Notes under the pieces: model-generated
What the model saw: only the letters and a program-made list of their open reading frames with translations
Told to the model about the DNA's origin: nothing
Database searches by the model: none
Shown here: positions 10,002-19,901 of the stretch, piece after piece
Layout: every line of letters starts with the position of its first letter
Position numbering within the stretch: position 1 is the first letter of the stretch
NCBI GenBank assembly: GCA_021324455.1
Contig: JAJPJA010000103.1
Coordinates: forward strand, 1-64,000
Source of the DNA: Pseudomonadota bacterium
GTDB lineage: Bacteria > Desulfobacterota > Binatia > Binatales > Binataceae
Length of the DNA: 64,000 bases
Direction of reading: 5' to 3'
Translations under genes and position numbers: made by a program

Positions 10002-11405
10002 GTGTTCAAAAAACTTCTGGTCGCAAATCGTGGCACCATCGCGGTGCGTATCATCCGCGCCTGCCGCGAGTTAGGCATTCCTACGGTCGCGGTTTTTTCC
10101 ACCGCCGACAAGGCCGCGATGCACGTGCGGATGGCGGACGAATCGGTCTGCATCGGACCGCCGGCGGCCCAGGACAGCTACCTCAATATCCAGTCGGTGG
10201 TCAGCGCCGCGATGGCGTATGGCGCCGACGCGGTGCATCCGGGATACGGCTTTTTGTCCGAAAACGGCGATTTTGCCGAAGCGTGCCATCGATCGGGCCT
10301 GTTCTTTGTCGGCCCGCGCGCGCGCCATATCCGCCTGATGGGCGACAAGCCGCGCGCCTTGCGCATCATGAAAAAGGCCGGCGTGCCGGTGCTGCCCGGC
10401 AGCGAGGGCAACGGCGTTACCGAATTGCGCGAGGCGCAGGCGCAGGCCAAGGTTCTGGGGTTTCCGGTGCTGATCAAAGCGGCGGCGGGTGGCGGCGGCA
10501 AAGGGATGCGCGTGGTGCGCAGCGCCGAGGAACTGACCCGGATGTTTCCGCTGGCGCGCGCCGAGAGCGAGGCGGCCTTCGGATCGCGCAAGATGTATTT
10601 GGAGAAATTTCTCGAGCGCGCGCGCCACGTCGAGTTTCAAATCCTCGCCGACAGCCGTCACAACGTGATCCATCTGGGCGAGCGCGACTGTTCAATCCAG
10701 CGGCGCCATCAGAAGGTACTCGAAGAATCGCCCTGCCCGGTGCTCAATCAGCGCCTGCGCGACAAGATGGGCAAGGCAGCCGTGCGCGCGGCCGAAGTGG
10801 TCGGCTATTCCAACGTCGGCACGGTGGAGTTCCTGCTCAGTCCCAACGGCGAGTTCTACTTTATCGAGATGAACACGAGGATTCAGGTCGAGCACGGCGT
10901 CACCGAGATGGTAACGGGCGTTGATTTGGTCAAGGAAAGCCTGCTGCTGGCGATGGGCGAGACGCTGCGCATCAAGCAGCGCCAGGTGCAGTTGACCGGC
11001 TCGGCCATCGAATGCCGCATCTACGCCGAGGACCCCGACCTGCATCTGCCGTCGCCCGGAGTGGTCTCCAATCATCATTCGCCGGGCGGACTTGGGGTGC
11101 GCGTGGAGACCGCGCTGTACGACGGTTATCGCGTGCCGGTGCATTACGACCCGCTGGTGGCGAAGCTGATCGTGCATGCGGAAAATCGCGCGCTGGCGAT
11201 TGCGCGATCCAAGGCGGCGCTGCGCGAGTACCTGATCGACGGCATCAAGACCAACATTCCGCTGCATCTGAAAATCCTGGACGATCCTGATTTTCGCGCC
11301 GGACAGGTGGCGACCGATTTCCTGGCCCGTTTCGAGCCCCGGACCGAAGCACGCGAAGATGGGGCGGCGCGTTCGCCGCGGCGGCAGCAGGCGCGCGCGT
11401 CCTGA
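10002..11405 (+). CDS. accC: Acetyl-CoA carboxylase biotin carboxylase subunit
   Basis: FKKLLVANRGTIAVRIIRACRELGI, HPGYGFLSEN, AAGGGGKGMRV, EMNTRIQVEHGVTE. Confidence 0.96.
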   Translation: MFKKLLVANRGTIAVRIIRACRELGIPTVAVFSTADKAAMHVRMADESVCIGPPAAQDSYLNIQSVVSAAMAYGADAVHPGYGFLSENGDFAEACHRSGLFFVGPRARHIRLMGDKPRALRIMKKAGVPVLPGSEGNGVTELREAQAQAKVLGFPVLIKAAAGGGGKGMRVVRSAEELTRMFPLARAESEAAFGSRKMYLEKFLERARHVEFQILADSRHNVIHLGERDCSIQRRHQKVLEESPCPVLNQRLRDKMGKAAVRAAEVVGYSNVGTVEFLLSPNGEFYFIEMNTRIQVEHGVTEMVTGVDLVKESLLLAMGETLRIKQRQVQLTGSAIECRIYAEDPDLHLPSPGVVSNHHSPGGLGVRVETALYDGYRVPVHYDPLVAKLIVHAENRALAIARSKAALREYLIDGIKTNIPLHLKILDDPDFRAGQVATDFLARFEPRTEAREDGAARSPRRQQARAS

Positions 11406-11418
11406 GCTTTCCTTTTCA

Positions 11419-12435
11419 ATGAAACCGATACTGAAAATGTCCGGCTGGGTGTTGGCCGGCGTTCTGTTGATGGCATCGGGGGCGAATGCCCAGAGTTCGG
11501 CGTCGCCGTCCGCCGCCGCCACTTCGGGTCCGCAGCCCCGTATCCAGGTGCCGGCGCCGAATTACGACTTCGGTACCGTCCTGGAAGGCACGCCGGTCAA
11601 GCATGAGTTCATGGTCAGGAATACCGGCCAGGCCGACCTCATCATCGGGCACGTGCAGACTTCATGCGGATGCACTGTGGCGGAGTCGGACAAGAAGCGC
11701 CTGGCGCCGGGCGAACAGACGCAACTGCCGGTGACCTTCGATACCCGCCACGAGCGGGGCCACGCCAGCCGCCGCATCGACGTCTATACCAACGATCCGC
11801 AGACGCCGGATTTGGCCCTGGAAATCCAGGGCGTGGTGCGGACCGAATCGGAAGCAAATCCGCGCGAGGTGTTTTTCGACTCCGTGCGCAAAGGCACCGA
11901 GTCGACGCGCGAAGTGGAAATCAAATACAACGGCACCGCGAAGAACTTCAAAATCGTAAAAGTGTCCAACTCCAACCCCAATATTGCGGTGACCCAGGAG
12001 CCCGGCCCCAAACTGAAAATTGCTCTGCTCAGGACGATGCCGGGAGGGCCGTTCCAGGATACCGTCGAAGTCGCCACCAACGGACGGCCGCTGGAGATTC
12101 CGGTCTATGGGCGAGTGGTGGGCGATCTGATCACGGAACCCGCGCAGGTATCATTCGGGATTCTGCCGCACGGATCGGGAGCGATGCGGATCGTGCGGCT
12201 GACCAACAACGGCGCGCGTCCGGTGGCGATCAAGGAGCTGTCGAGCACCAGCCCTGCGGTGGTAGCCAAGGCCGAGCCGATTACGGCGGGCAAGGAGTAC
12301 AAGATCACCCTGCAATTGCGTAAGGGCACGCCCGACGGCCAACTGCGCGGCCAGCTCGTGATCAAGACCGACGACCCCGAACAGACCAGCCTCACGGTGC
12401 CGTTCTACGGCATCGTCGGTTCATTCAAGGGATAG
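11419..12435 (+). CDS. DUF1573 domain-containing exported protein
   Basis: Signal peptide MKPILKMSGWVLAGVLLMASGANAQ; YDFGTVLEGTPVKHEFMVRNTGQADLIIGHVQTSCGCTVA. Confidence 0.8.
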   Translation: MKPILKMSGWVLAGVLLMASGANAQSSASPSAAATSGPQPRIQVPAPNYDFGTVLEGTPVKHEFMVRNTGQADLIIGHVQTSCGCTVAESDKKRLAPGEQTQLPVTFDTRHERGHASRRIDVYTNDPQTPDLALEIQGVVRTESEANPREVFFDSVRKGTESTREVEIKYNGTAKNFKIVKVSNSNPNIAVTQEPGPKLKIALLRTMPGGPFQDTVEVATNGRPLEIPVYGRVVGDLITEPAQVSFGILPHGSGAMRIVRLTNNGARPVAIKELSSTSPAVVAKAEPITAGKEYKITLQLRKGTPDGQLRGQLVIKTDDPEQTSLTVPFYGIVGSFKG

Positions 12436-12492
12436 GCTGAATAACGCGTCCGGGATGCTCGCCGATGGGCGCGCCCGCGGCGCGAGGAAGCA

Positions 12493-12523
12493 CAGTGGGG
12501 CGGGCGTTCCTGCCGCCCCACTG
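12493..12523. terminator. Perfect 11-bp stem-loop between convergent genes, probable bidirectional terminator
   Basis: CAGTGGGGCGG-gcgttcctg-CCGCCCCACTG between the DUF1573 stop (12435) and the amidohydrolase stop (12543). No U-tract on the + strand. Confidence 0.6.
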
Positions 12524-12542
12524 CCGGCAGCGTTCGGATGTT

Positions 12543-13652
12543 TTACTCGATGTGATAGACCCTGGCGGCGGTATCGCGGACGATCTTGCGCAACTGGTCG
12601 GCCGGGAGGTTGCCGAGGCGTTTTTGCACGATTTCGCGCGAGCGCGGGAAGGTTGCCGCCGTGTGCGGATAGTCCGATGACCACATCACGTTTTCCGCCG
12701 GATAACGGTCGAGCAGGCTGGCGAACACCGGGTCCGCGATAAACGTGGCGTAGACCTGGCGCTTGACATACTCGCTGGCCCGCATCGGCAGTTTCATTCC
12801 ACCCAGCGCGCCCATCCGGTTCTGCACCGAATCCAGCCGGTACATGAAATACGCCATCCAGCCGACGTCGTTTTCGGCCGAGACAATCTTGAGCCGCGGG
12901 AATTTCTCGAATACCCCGCCGTACACCATCACGGTCAGCGTGCGCTCGATTCCGTGATGCATATTCGCCAGCCGCAGCATCATGTCATGTTTGCCGGGCG
13001 CCGCGATGCCGCCGCCGCGGTTGGTCAGGATGTGCAGCGACAGCGGCATATCCAAATCCTGCGCCGCGGCCCAGAACGGCTCGTATTCGGGCGAGCTGTA
13101 AGGATGGTCGTCGGCGGGCTCGGCCCAGATCATCGCGCCGCGGACGCCTTTTTTGGCGATTCGCTGCAGCTCCGCCACCGCGGACGCAATGTCTTCCAGC
13201 GTGATCAGGCCGAGCGGAATCAGGCGCTTGGGATCGTAGCTGCAATATTCGGCGGCCCAGTCGTTGAACGCGCCGAAGCAGGCCGCGCGCAACTCGGCGT
13301 CGTCCAGCCCGAACAGCGGCATCCCCATCGACGTGTAGATGACCTCGGCCTGCACGCCGTCCTGGTCGAGGTCCTTGAGCCGGTAGGCCGGATCGAAAAC
13401 GCTGCGCGGCGCGTCTTCGTAGCTGCGCTTGTTATGCTCCGGCAGTTCCGCCGAGGGCACGCCGGCGCCGAAGAACGCCGCCACCGGCATCGGATCGATA
13501 TTGCCGCACACGAAGTACTCGCCCGGTTTGCCGCCCAGCCCTTTGACCGTATGCGGCGCGCGGTCGCGGAACTTGCGGTCGATGCGTTCGGCCCACATCG
13601 AGGGCGGCTCGACGAAATGCGAATCCGCTGAGATCAGAAGATAATCCGGCAT
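12543..13652 (-). CDS. Amidohydrolase family protein (amidohydrolase_2 type), copy 1
   Basis: SADSHFVEPPSMWAER, GVQAEVIYTSMGMPLF, VMWSSDYPHTAATFPRSRE; 369 aa. Confidence 0.88.
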   Translation of the reverse strand: MPDYLLISADSHFVEPPSMWAERIDRKFRDRAPHTVKGLGGKPGEYFVCGNIDPMPVAAFFGAGVPSAELPEHNKRSYEDAPRSVFDPAYRLKDLDQDGVQAEVIYTSMGMPLFGLDDAELRAACFGAFNDWAAEYCSYDPKRLIPLGLITLEDIASAVAELQRIAKKGVRGAMIWAEPADDHPYSSPEYEPFWAAAQDLDMPLSLHILTNRGGGIAAPGKHDMMLRLANMHHGIERTLTVMVYGGVFEKFPRLKIVSAENDVGWMAYFMYRLDSVQNRMGALGGMKLPMRASEYVKRQVYATFIADPVFASLLDRYPAENVMWSSDYPHTAATFPRSREIVQKRLGNLPADQLRKIVRDTAARVYHIE

Positions 13653-13706
13653 GACGCTTCTCCTGTGGCGTCCGCTCCGGGCACACCGGTGGCGGCGCGA
13701 TTACAG

Positions 13707-14816
13707 TTATTGCAGCCCGTAGAGCCGGGCCGCGGTGTCGCGCACGATCTTGCGCAGCTCCCCGGCCGGTACCATCCCCAGCCGTTTGGCCACGATTTCA
13801 CGCGAGCGCGGGAACGTGGCGGCGGTGTGCGGATAATCCGACGACCACATGATGTTGTCGCCGGGATAGCGATGCAGCGAATCGACGAACACCGGGTCGG
13901 CGATGAACGTCGCGTACACCTGGCGCCGGATGTATTCGCTGGCGCGCAGCGGCAGCTTCATCCCGCCCAACGCTCCAAGGCGGTTCTGCACCGTATCGAG
14001 CCGATACATGAAATACGCCATCCAGCCGGCGTCATTCTCGGCCGAGACGATTTTAAGGCGCGGAAACTTTTCCAGCACGCCGCCGTAGATCAGCGTGGTC
14101 AGTGTGCGTTCCACCGCGTGATGCATATTGGCCAGCCGCAGCAGCATGTCCTTGCGCGAGGGCGCCATGTTGCCGCCGCCGCGATTGGTCAGAACATGCA
14201 GCGACAGCGGCATGTCGAGGTCCTGCGCTGCCGCCCAGAACGGCTCGTATTCGGGTGAGCTGTAAGGATGGTCGGAAGCGGGCTCAGCCCAGATCATGGC
14301 GCCGCGGACGCCCTTTTTGGCCGCGCGCTGCAGCTCGGCCACCGCGGACGGGATGTCCTCCAGCGTGATCAGGCCCAGCGGCACCAGGCGTTTGAAGTCG
14401 TAGCTGCAATATTCGGCGGCCCAGTCGTTGAAGGCGGCAAAGCAGGCCGCGCGCAGCTCCGCGTCGTCGAGCTGAAACAGCGGCATTCCCATCGACGTGT
14501 AAATGACCTCGGCCTGGACGCCGTCGCGGTCCTGGTCTTTCAGACGGTAGGCCGGGTCCCAGACGCTTTGGGGCGCCGCTTCGAACCCCTTTTTATTGAA
14601 GGCCGGCAGCTCGTGCGAGGGTACGCCGGCGCCGAAAAACCCCGCCACCGGCATCGGCGCGATATCGCCGCAAACGAAGAACTCGCCCTCCTTGCCGTTG
14701 AGGTTGCGTACGGTATGCGGCGCGCGGTCGCGAAAGCGCTTGTCCATCCGCTCGGCCCACATGTTGGGCGGCTCGACGAAATGGGAATCGCCGGAAATGA
14801 GAAGGTAGTCAGACAT
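13707..14816 (-). CDS. Amidohydrolase family protein (amidohydrolase_2 type), copy 2
   Basis: SGDSHFVEPPNMWAER, GVQAEVIYTSMGMPLF, IMWSSDYPHTAATFPRSRE; same 369 aa length as its neighbour from the ATG at 14816. Confidence 0.88.
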   Translation of the reverse strand: MSDYLLISGDSHFVEPPNMWAERMDKRFRDRAPHTVRNLNGKEGEFFVCGDIAPMPVAGFFGAGVPSHELPAFNKKGFEAAPQSVWDPAYRLKDQDRDGVQAEVIYTSMGMPLFQLDDAELRAACFAAFNDWAAEYCSYDFKRLVPLGLITLEDIPSAVAELQRAAKKGVRGAMIWAEPASDHPYSSPEYEPFWAAAQDLDMPLSLHVLTNRGGGNMAPSRKDMLLRLANMHHAVERTLTTLIYGGVLEKFPRLKIVSAENDAGWMAYFMYRLDTVQNRLGALGGMKLPLRASEYIRRQVYATFIADPVFVDSLHRYPGDNIMWSSDYPHTAATFPRSREIVAKRLGMVPAGELRKIVRDTAARLYGLQ

Positions 14817-15041
14817 GTTGTGTTCTCCTTTCGCGTCCGCGCCGGATCTACCTCCGGTCCCGTCGCGGCGGAACCGCCCTGTTCGGGTCCAGGGACAGGG
14901 CGTTCCGCAAAATTGTTCGGAACGCTTGTTTGGCTTAAGCTTTCGTTTACCATAGCCTGCCCGATTGTTAAAGCGATAATCGGCCGCGGCGCCCAATCCG
15001 CGGCCCGGGCGAATCAAACGGCTGGAGGTCCAGCGTAAAAG

Positions 15042-15809
15042 ATGGCATCGGCAATTACCCGCCTGAGCGGCAAAGTGGCAATCGTAACCGGCGCGGCGCA
15101 GGGAATCGGACGCGCTATCGCCGAGCGCCTGGCAAGCGAAGGGGCGAAGGTCGCGATTGCGGACATCAATGAGGCCGGCGCCGGCCAGACCGCGCAGGAG
15201 ATTCGCGCCGGCGGCGGTCAGGCAATCGCGGTCAAACTCGACGTGACCAGCCTGGAGCAGGCGGCGGCGGCGATGGATCGCGTCGAGCGCGAACTGGGAC
15301 CGATCGACATCCTGGTCAACAATGCGGGATGGGACAAAGTGCAGCCGTTCGTGGAAAACACGCCCGAGATGTGGGAGCGCGTGATCGCGATCAATTTCCG
15401 CGGCCCGCTCAACTGCTGCAAAGCCGTGATTCCAAAAATGCAGGCGCGCGGCGGCAAGATCGTCACCATCTCCTCAGACGCCGGCCGCGTCGGCTCGATG
15501 GGTGAGGCGGTGTATGCGGGATGCAAGGCCGGCCTGATCGGCTTTTCCAAGACCCTGGCGCGCGAGCTGGCCCGCAACAGGATCAACGTCAACGTGGTCT
15601 GTCCGGGTCCGACCGACACGGCGTTGCTCAAGAGCGCGATGGCGGATCGGCCCGGCGTGCTCGACGCGATGGCGAAAGGGATTCCGATGCGCCGTCTCGG
15701 TCAGCCGCAGGACATCGCCGGCGCCGTTGCGTTCTTCGCCTCGGCGGATTCCGACTACGCCACGGGCCAGGTCCTGAGCATCAGCGGCGGCCTGACGATG
15801 GTCGGGTGA
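15042..15809 (+). CDS. SDR family oxidoreductase
   Basis: TGAAQGIGRAIAERLA, VNNAGWDK, YAGCKAGLIGFSK, C-terminal ATGQVLSISGGLTMVG. Confidence 0.9.
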   Translation: MASAITRLSGKVAIVTGAAQGIGRAIAERLASEGAKVAIADINEAGAGQTAQEIRAGGGQAIAVKLDVTSLEQAAAAMDRVERELGPIDILVNNAGWDKVQPFVENTPEMWERVIAINFRGPLNCCKAVIPKMQARGGKIVTISSDAGRVGSMGEAVYAGCKAGLIGFSKTLARELARNRINVNVVCPGPTDTALLKSAMADRPGVLDAMAKGIPMRRLGQPQDIAGAVAFFASADSDYATGQVLSISGGLTMVG

Positions 15810-15874
15810 AGGGAATGCCGCCTGTGCGGGCGAACGCAAACTCGATTGCCGGGATCCCATCAGGCGGGACAGAA

Positions 15875-15895
15875 TTTTCCAATGATCGTGGAAAA
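15875..15895. other. AT-rich inverted repeat in the intergenic region
   Basis: TTTTCCA-atgatcg-TGGAAAA, 7 bp perfect, between the convergent SDR and cupredoxin genes. Confidence 0.4.
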
Positions 15896-16013
15896 AAGTC
15901 GAGCAGGCTAGAGTTCAGGCGCGCGCACCGGTTTGTCCATGATTGCTCCTGCAACCTGATGAAGGCGTTTTCCATTCTTGGGACCCCGACAGAACCGCGC
16001 AGGCGCCGCGACC

Positions 16014-16562
16014 TTACTTCAGAGGCGGCGGCAGGACCAGGATCTGGCCGGACATCTCCGGCTGATGCTGCAGGCATTTGAAGTCGTACACGCCCTCTTT
16101 GTGAAAGGTGAACACGTATGACGTCTTCTTCAAAGGCGGCACATCGACGTACATCAGCACCTGTGAATCCGGGCCCATCAGCGCGAAGTCGTGGTCGTCG
16201 TCGGGCTGCAGGTTCCACAGCGTGATCATGGTCGGCTGTCCGCGGCGCACGACGATCATCGACGGTGCGTATGCGTACACTTCGCCGAAATGGTCGATGG
16301 TCGATTTCGGACCGTTTTCCTTGACCGCCACCGCTTCAGTCAGCACGGTTACCTCGCTTTCGGGAGTGCCGCTGCGCGTGACGGTGACGATCCTGGAGGC
16401 CGCGGGCCCGGGAAGGTAGTAGCGGTTGGGTTTGGCGGCGGCGCCTGAGGGCGATGCGGCGGCGCGAGCGAGCCGGACTGAGACCAGCGCCGCGGTTACC
16501 GCAGTCACGGTCAGCAGTGCTCGCAGGCATACACGACAGAATTTGATCCGGGAATCGATCAC
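16014..16562 (-). CDS. Cupredoxin-domain exported protein
   Basis: DDDHDFALM and FTFHKEGVYDFKCLQHQPEMSGQILVLPP, a type 1 copper ligand pattern H...C..H....M; N-terminal hydrophobic segment. Confidence 0.78.
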   Translation of the reverse strand: MIDSRIKFCRVCLRALLTVTAVTAALVSVRLARAAASPSGAAAKPNRYYLPGPAASRIVTVTRSGTPESEVTVLTEAVAVKENGPKSTIDHFGEVYAYAPSMIVVRRGQPTMITLWNLQPDDDHDFALMGPDSQVLMYVDVPPLKKTSYVFTFHKEGVYDFKCLQHQPEMSGQILVLPPPLK

Positions 16563-16728
16563 CTGAGTTGGTTGTGCTTCCGAACTTTAAGGCGCGGATG
16601 TTATCATCACGGTTGTTTCAGCGGCAACGGTAATCGCATGCTGCTGATGGGGCGTTCGCGCCGCAAGTGGCGGCGTGGCATGGGCTCCCAGCCTGTTAGG
16701 ATAACGGCACTGAAACCGGGCCGGAAGA

Positions 16729-17598
16729 GTGCAAAGCGCGCCGCCGGTCTCGCATCGATGCGGAGCTGATGTGTTTGCAATTCTGGGTGGACTGCTGGCG
16801 CTTTCCGTCGGCGCCGGGTTTGTCGGATCGCTCTCGGGCCTGGGCGGCGGCGTATTTATCGTCCCCGCCCTGGTAATCCTGGCCCATGTGCCGATGTACG
16901 TTGCGGTCGGCGCCAGCCTGATTTCGGTGGTCGCGACCAGTGCCGGCGCCAGCGTTGCCTTCGTGCGCGACGGATGGACCAACCTGCACATCGCGATGGT
17001 GCTGGAATGCGCCACCGTGACCGGCGCGGTCGCCGGCGCCTACATGGCCGGTATCGTTCCGCCCTGGGTGCTGGAGCTGCTGTTTGCGCTGATCATGCTG
17101 CAGTCGGCTTATTTCTCCCTGCGCAAGAAAGGCGACGACCTCCTGCCTGAGGGCAGCCCCATCGCGGAGCGGCTCCAGCTCGGCGGCGAACTGCCCACTC
17201 CCGGCGGCGCCGCGGTACATTATGGGGTGACCAACCTCGCCGGCGGCGGCGCGGTGATGGTGCTGGCGGGGTTGATGTCGGGGCTTTTGGGAATCGGTTC
17301 GGGAGCGCTCAAGGTGATGGCGATGGACTACCTGATGCACATCCCGCTTAAGGTCTCCAGCGCCACCAGCAATTTCATGATCGGGGTCACCGCGGGCGCG
17401 GGCGCGCTGGTGTTTTTGGCGCGCGGCGACGTTTCCACCGTGATCGCCGCACCGGTCGCGATCGGCGTCACCGTGGGGGCGTTCGCCGGCAGCCGCATCC
17501 TGCCCTACGCCGACGTGCGCTGGCTGCGGACGGGGTTCGTGGTGATCCTGGTTCTGATCGCAATCGAAATGGGATGGCGCGCGCTTAGCGGGATCTGA
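16729..17598 (+). CDS. TauE/SafE family membrane permease
   Basis: Multi-TM; GFVGSLSGLGGGVFIVPALVI repeated as GLMSGLLGIGSGALKVMAMDYLMHIPLKVSSATSNFMIGVTAGA. Start may be the GTG at 16768. Confidence 0.85.
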   Translation: MQSAPPVSHRCGADVFAILGGLLALSVGAGFVGSLSGLGGGVFIVPALVILAHVPMYVAVGASLISVVATSAGASVAFVRDGWTNLHIAMVLECATVTGAVAGAYMAGIVPPWVLELLFALIMLQSAYFSLRKKGDDLLPEGSPIAERLQLGGELPTPGGAAVHYGVTNLAGGGAVMVLAGLMSGLLGIGSGALKVMAMDYLMHIPLKVSSATSNFMIGVTAGAGALVFLARGDVSTVIAAPVAIGVTVGAFAGSRILPYADVRWLRTGFVVILVLIAIEMGWRALSGI

Positions 17599-17601
17599 AG
17601 C

Positions 17602-17991
17602 ATGAAGGCGCAGGACGAAGATCGCATTCTGCGCGTGTGGACGCCGGTGATTCTGCGCACGGTGCTGGCGGCCGCCGCAATCGTGCTGATTATCGGTTTG
17701 CTGGCGATGACCGCCAAGCCGGGCGAATACGTGCAGCATTTCCGCGCCGTGCAGGCCAACGCCCGCAGCAAGGATTACGGTGATTTCGCCGACCTGCTGA
17801 TGCGCGCGTGGCGCGGCAATCCGCGCTCGATCATGACCGTCGGTCTGATGATCCTGACGCTGGTGCCGCTGGCGCGCGTCGCCTTCTGTTTGATGTTCTT
17901 CATCAAAACCCGCAACACGGCCTTCGTGATCTTTACCGCCTACGTGCTGATCGGCCTGATCGCGGGCGTGATGCTCGGGCGCATCGGCTGA
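17602..17991 (+). CDS. DUF1634-like membrane protein
   Basis: Three TM segments, directly after the TauE/SafE gene, matching the usual DUF1634 neighbourhood. Confidence 0.68.
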   Translation: MKAQDEDRILRVWTPVILRTVLAAAAIVLIIGLLAMTAKPGEYVQHFRAVQANARSKDYGDFADLLMRAWRGNPRSIMTVGLMILTLVPLARVAFCLMFFIKTRNTAFVIFTAYVLIGLIAGVMLGRIG

Positions 17992-18001
17992 CGCCTTCCG
18001 C

Positions 18002-18349
18002 TCAGGGCACCGTCACTTTCGACACGCGGCCGTGCTGGTCGAAGACCACCAGCGTCCGTCCCGGATGATGACAGTAGTCCCAGATTTCCATGAGGTTGGA
18101 ATGCCAGCGGGGACAGTCCGAGGGCGGACTTCCCCACGCGGCCAGAACCTGGTCCCGCGTCATCCCTGGCGCCACGCGGCCGTCCTGAATCAGCGCGCGA
18201 ACCGAAGGATCGATTTCCGGATGCGCCGCCAGATAATCGCTGCGCCGCTGCTGGTTGAGTCCCGGCCCGCATCCAGGCAGACCGGCCAATGCCAGGCACA
18301 GGGCGATCAATCCCGCCCGTGCCGTCCAGGTAGAGGTCTTTTCCGTCAT
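18002..18349 (-). CDS. Small lipoprotein, SmpA/OmlA-like
   Basis: Signal peptide ending LAGLPGC (lipobox); RVAPGMTRDQVLAAWGSP resembles the SmpA G-M-t-...V...G-P motif. Confidence 0.55.
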   Translation of the reverse strand: MTEKTSTWTARAGLIALCLALAGLPGCGPGLNQQRRSDYLAAHPEIDPSVRALIQDGRVAPGMTRDQVLAAWGSPPSDCPRWHSNLMEIWDYCHHPGRTLVVFDQHGRVSKVTVP

Positions 18350-18441
18350 AAGGTGGTGGAAGATAGCAGTAACCGGCGCAGATCGGCAGTCTGGAATTCA
18401 GTCCGGAACGGCGGCGCTTGCGGCCGGCTGGCGCCGGCGCT

Positions 18442-18825
18442 TCAGTCTCCCTTCACTAGCCGGTGCGAGTCGCTGTCGAAATGCTGGGTGGAGAATTCGA
18501 ACAGCTCGCAGTCTTCCAGCGCTTCCATCTGGTGAATCAGTCCGGTGGGCACGTCCATGCATTGGCCGGGCGACATCTCAAACTCCTCCACCGCATCGCC
18601 GTCCTCGGACTCCTTGACCCGCACCAGCATCCGCCCCGAGCGCAGGAAGAAGGTTTCGTTCTTGATCTTGTGAAAATGCAGCGAGCAGCGCTTGCCCTTT
18701 TTGATTTCGAGGATCTTGCCGCAGTACAGTTCGTTGTTGGCGATCCAGACTTCGCGCCCCCAGCCTTTGGGCACGATGCGGACGGGCTGCCTTGCACGGT
18801 TCATGGAGGAGACCTGAGATGCCAT
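18442..18825 (-). CDS. Cupin-domain protein
   Basis: CSLHFHKIKNETFFLRSGRMLVRV...MSPGQCMDVPTGLIHQMEA. Confidence 0.78.
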   Translation of the reverse strand: MASQVSSMNRARQPVRIVPKGWGREVWIANNELYCGKILEIKKGKRCSLHFHKIKNETFFLRSGRMLVRVKESEDGDAVEEFEMSPGQCMDVPTGLIHQMEALEDCELFEFSTQHFDSDSHRLVKGD

Positions 18826-18897
18826 TAATTAGCCTGAAATACGGCTTTATTGCAAGCCGCTCATAACTTTCGGACAGAAATCGCGACAAATTGTTAA

Positions 18898-19770
18898 TCA
18901 ACGGCCCGGCGCCAGCGCCTCCATCGTGCGCTGGTCCGGCTGCGGTTTCTTGTCCGCGCGCAGCGGCAGGATACAGACGTGCGTCGCGCCGGCCCGATGA
19001 TGCGCCGCGATGCGCTCGCGGATCTGCTCCTCGTTGCCCCATGCCACGACCGCGTCGACCAGCCGGTCGCTGCCGCCGCCGGCGAAATCGGCGTCGGTGA
19101 ATCCCAGCGCCTTCAGCATGTTGGCGTAGTTGGGCAGGCGCGTGTAGGTCTTCATGTAGTTGCGGGCGGCGTCGCGCGCGATGCCGGGGTCGGTCTCCAG
19201 CATCACCGCCTGTTCGGCGCAGATCCACGGCTTCGGACCGATTGCGGCGCGGGCGCGCGCGGTATGCTCGGGCGGAACGAAATAGGTGTGGGTGCCATGG
19301 GTCTGCTCGGCCGCCAGCGCGAGCATCTTCGGATGCAGCGCGGCGATCACGATGGGCGGCTCTTCTTTGGGTTTGGCCGCCATGTAGAGCGCCGATTTCA
19401 TCCGGGGCAGATAGTCGCGCATGTAGGAGTAGGGTTTGGTGAATTCGCGGCCGCGCACCCGCACCAGCGGCTCGTGGCTGACGCCGATACCGAGCAGGAA
19501 GCGCCCGGCGGAAAGCTCGGCCAGGGTGCGCGCCCCCGCCATCATGGTCATCGGATCGCGCGCCCAGATATTGGCGATGCCGGTGGCGATAATCAGCCGC
19601 TCGGTGTTAGCGGCCAAATATCCGGCGTGGGCGAACGGCTCGCGTCCCACCGCCTCGGGGATCCACATCGCGCTGTAGCCGAGCTGTTCCACCTTGCGCG
19701 CGAACGCCGCGCTATCCGCCGCGGACAGCGGGTCGAGAATCGACCATAAACCGAGTTTTCCGATTTCCAT
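18898..19770 (-). CDS. LLM class oxidoreductase, probably F420-dependent (TIGR03620-like)
   Basis: LGLWSILDPLSAADSAAFARKVEQLGYSAMWIPEAVGREPFAHAGYLAANTERLIIATGIANIWARDP. Confidence 0.8.
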   Translation of the reverse strand: MEIGKLGLWSILDPLSAADSAAFARKVEQLGYSAMWIPEAVGREPFAHAGYLAANTERLIIATGIANIWARDPMTMMAGARTLAELSAGRFLLGIGVSHEPLVRVRGREFTKPYSYMRDYLPRMKSALYMAAKPKEEPPIVIAALHPKMLALAAEQTHGTHTYFVPPEHTARARAAIGPKPWICAEQAVMLETDPGIARDAARNYMKTYTRLPNYANMLKALGFTDADFAGGGSDRLVDAVVAWGNEEQIRERIAAHHRAGATHVCILPLRADKKPQPDQRTMEALAPGR

Positions 19771-19901
19771 ATCAAATGCTTAGCGGCTTTCGCCGGCTCC
19801 ATCCAGAGGATTTGTCCGCAGCTTCGACAATTGACCGCGCCGCGCGTATAAGCTCGAATGTCTGTGCCGCAGTGCATCTCGACGGCAGGGGTAGAAAGCA
19901 G

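Noticed and set aside
8895-11405. aroQ-accB-accC gene order as unusual
   Set aside because: This adjacency is common in many bacterial phyla.
16696-17739. 347-aa His/Gln-rich ORF on the - strand
   Set aside because: Shadow of the TauE/SafE gene; low-complexity composition only.
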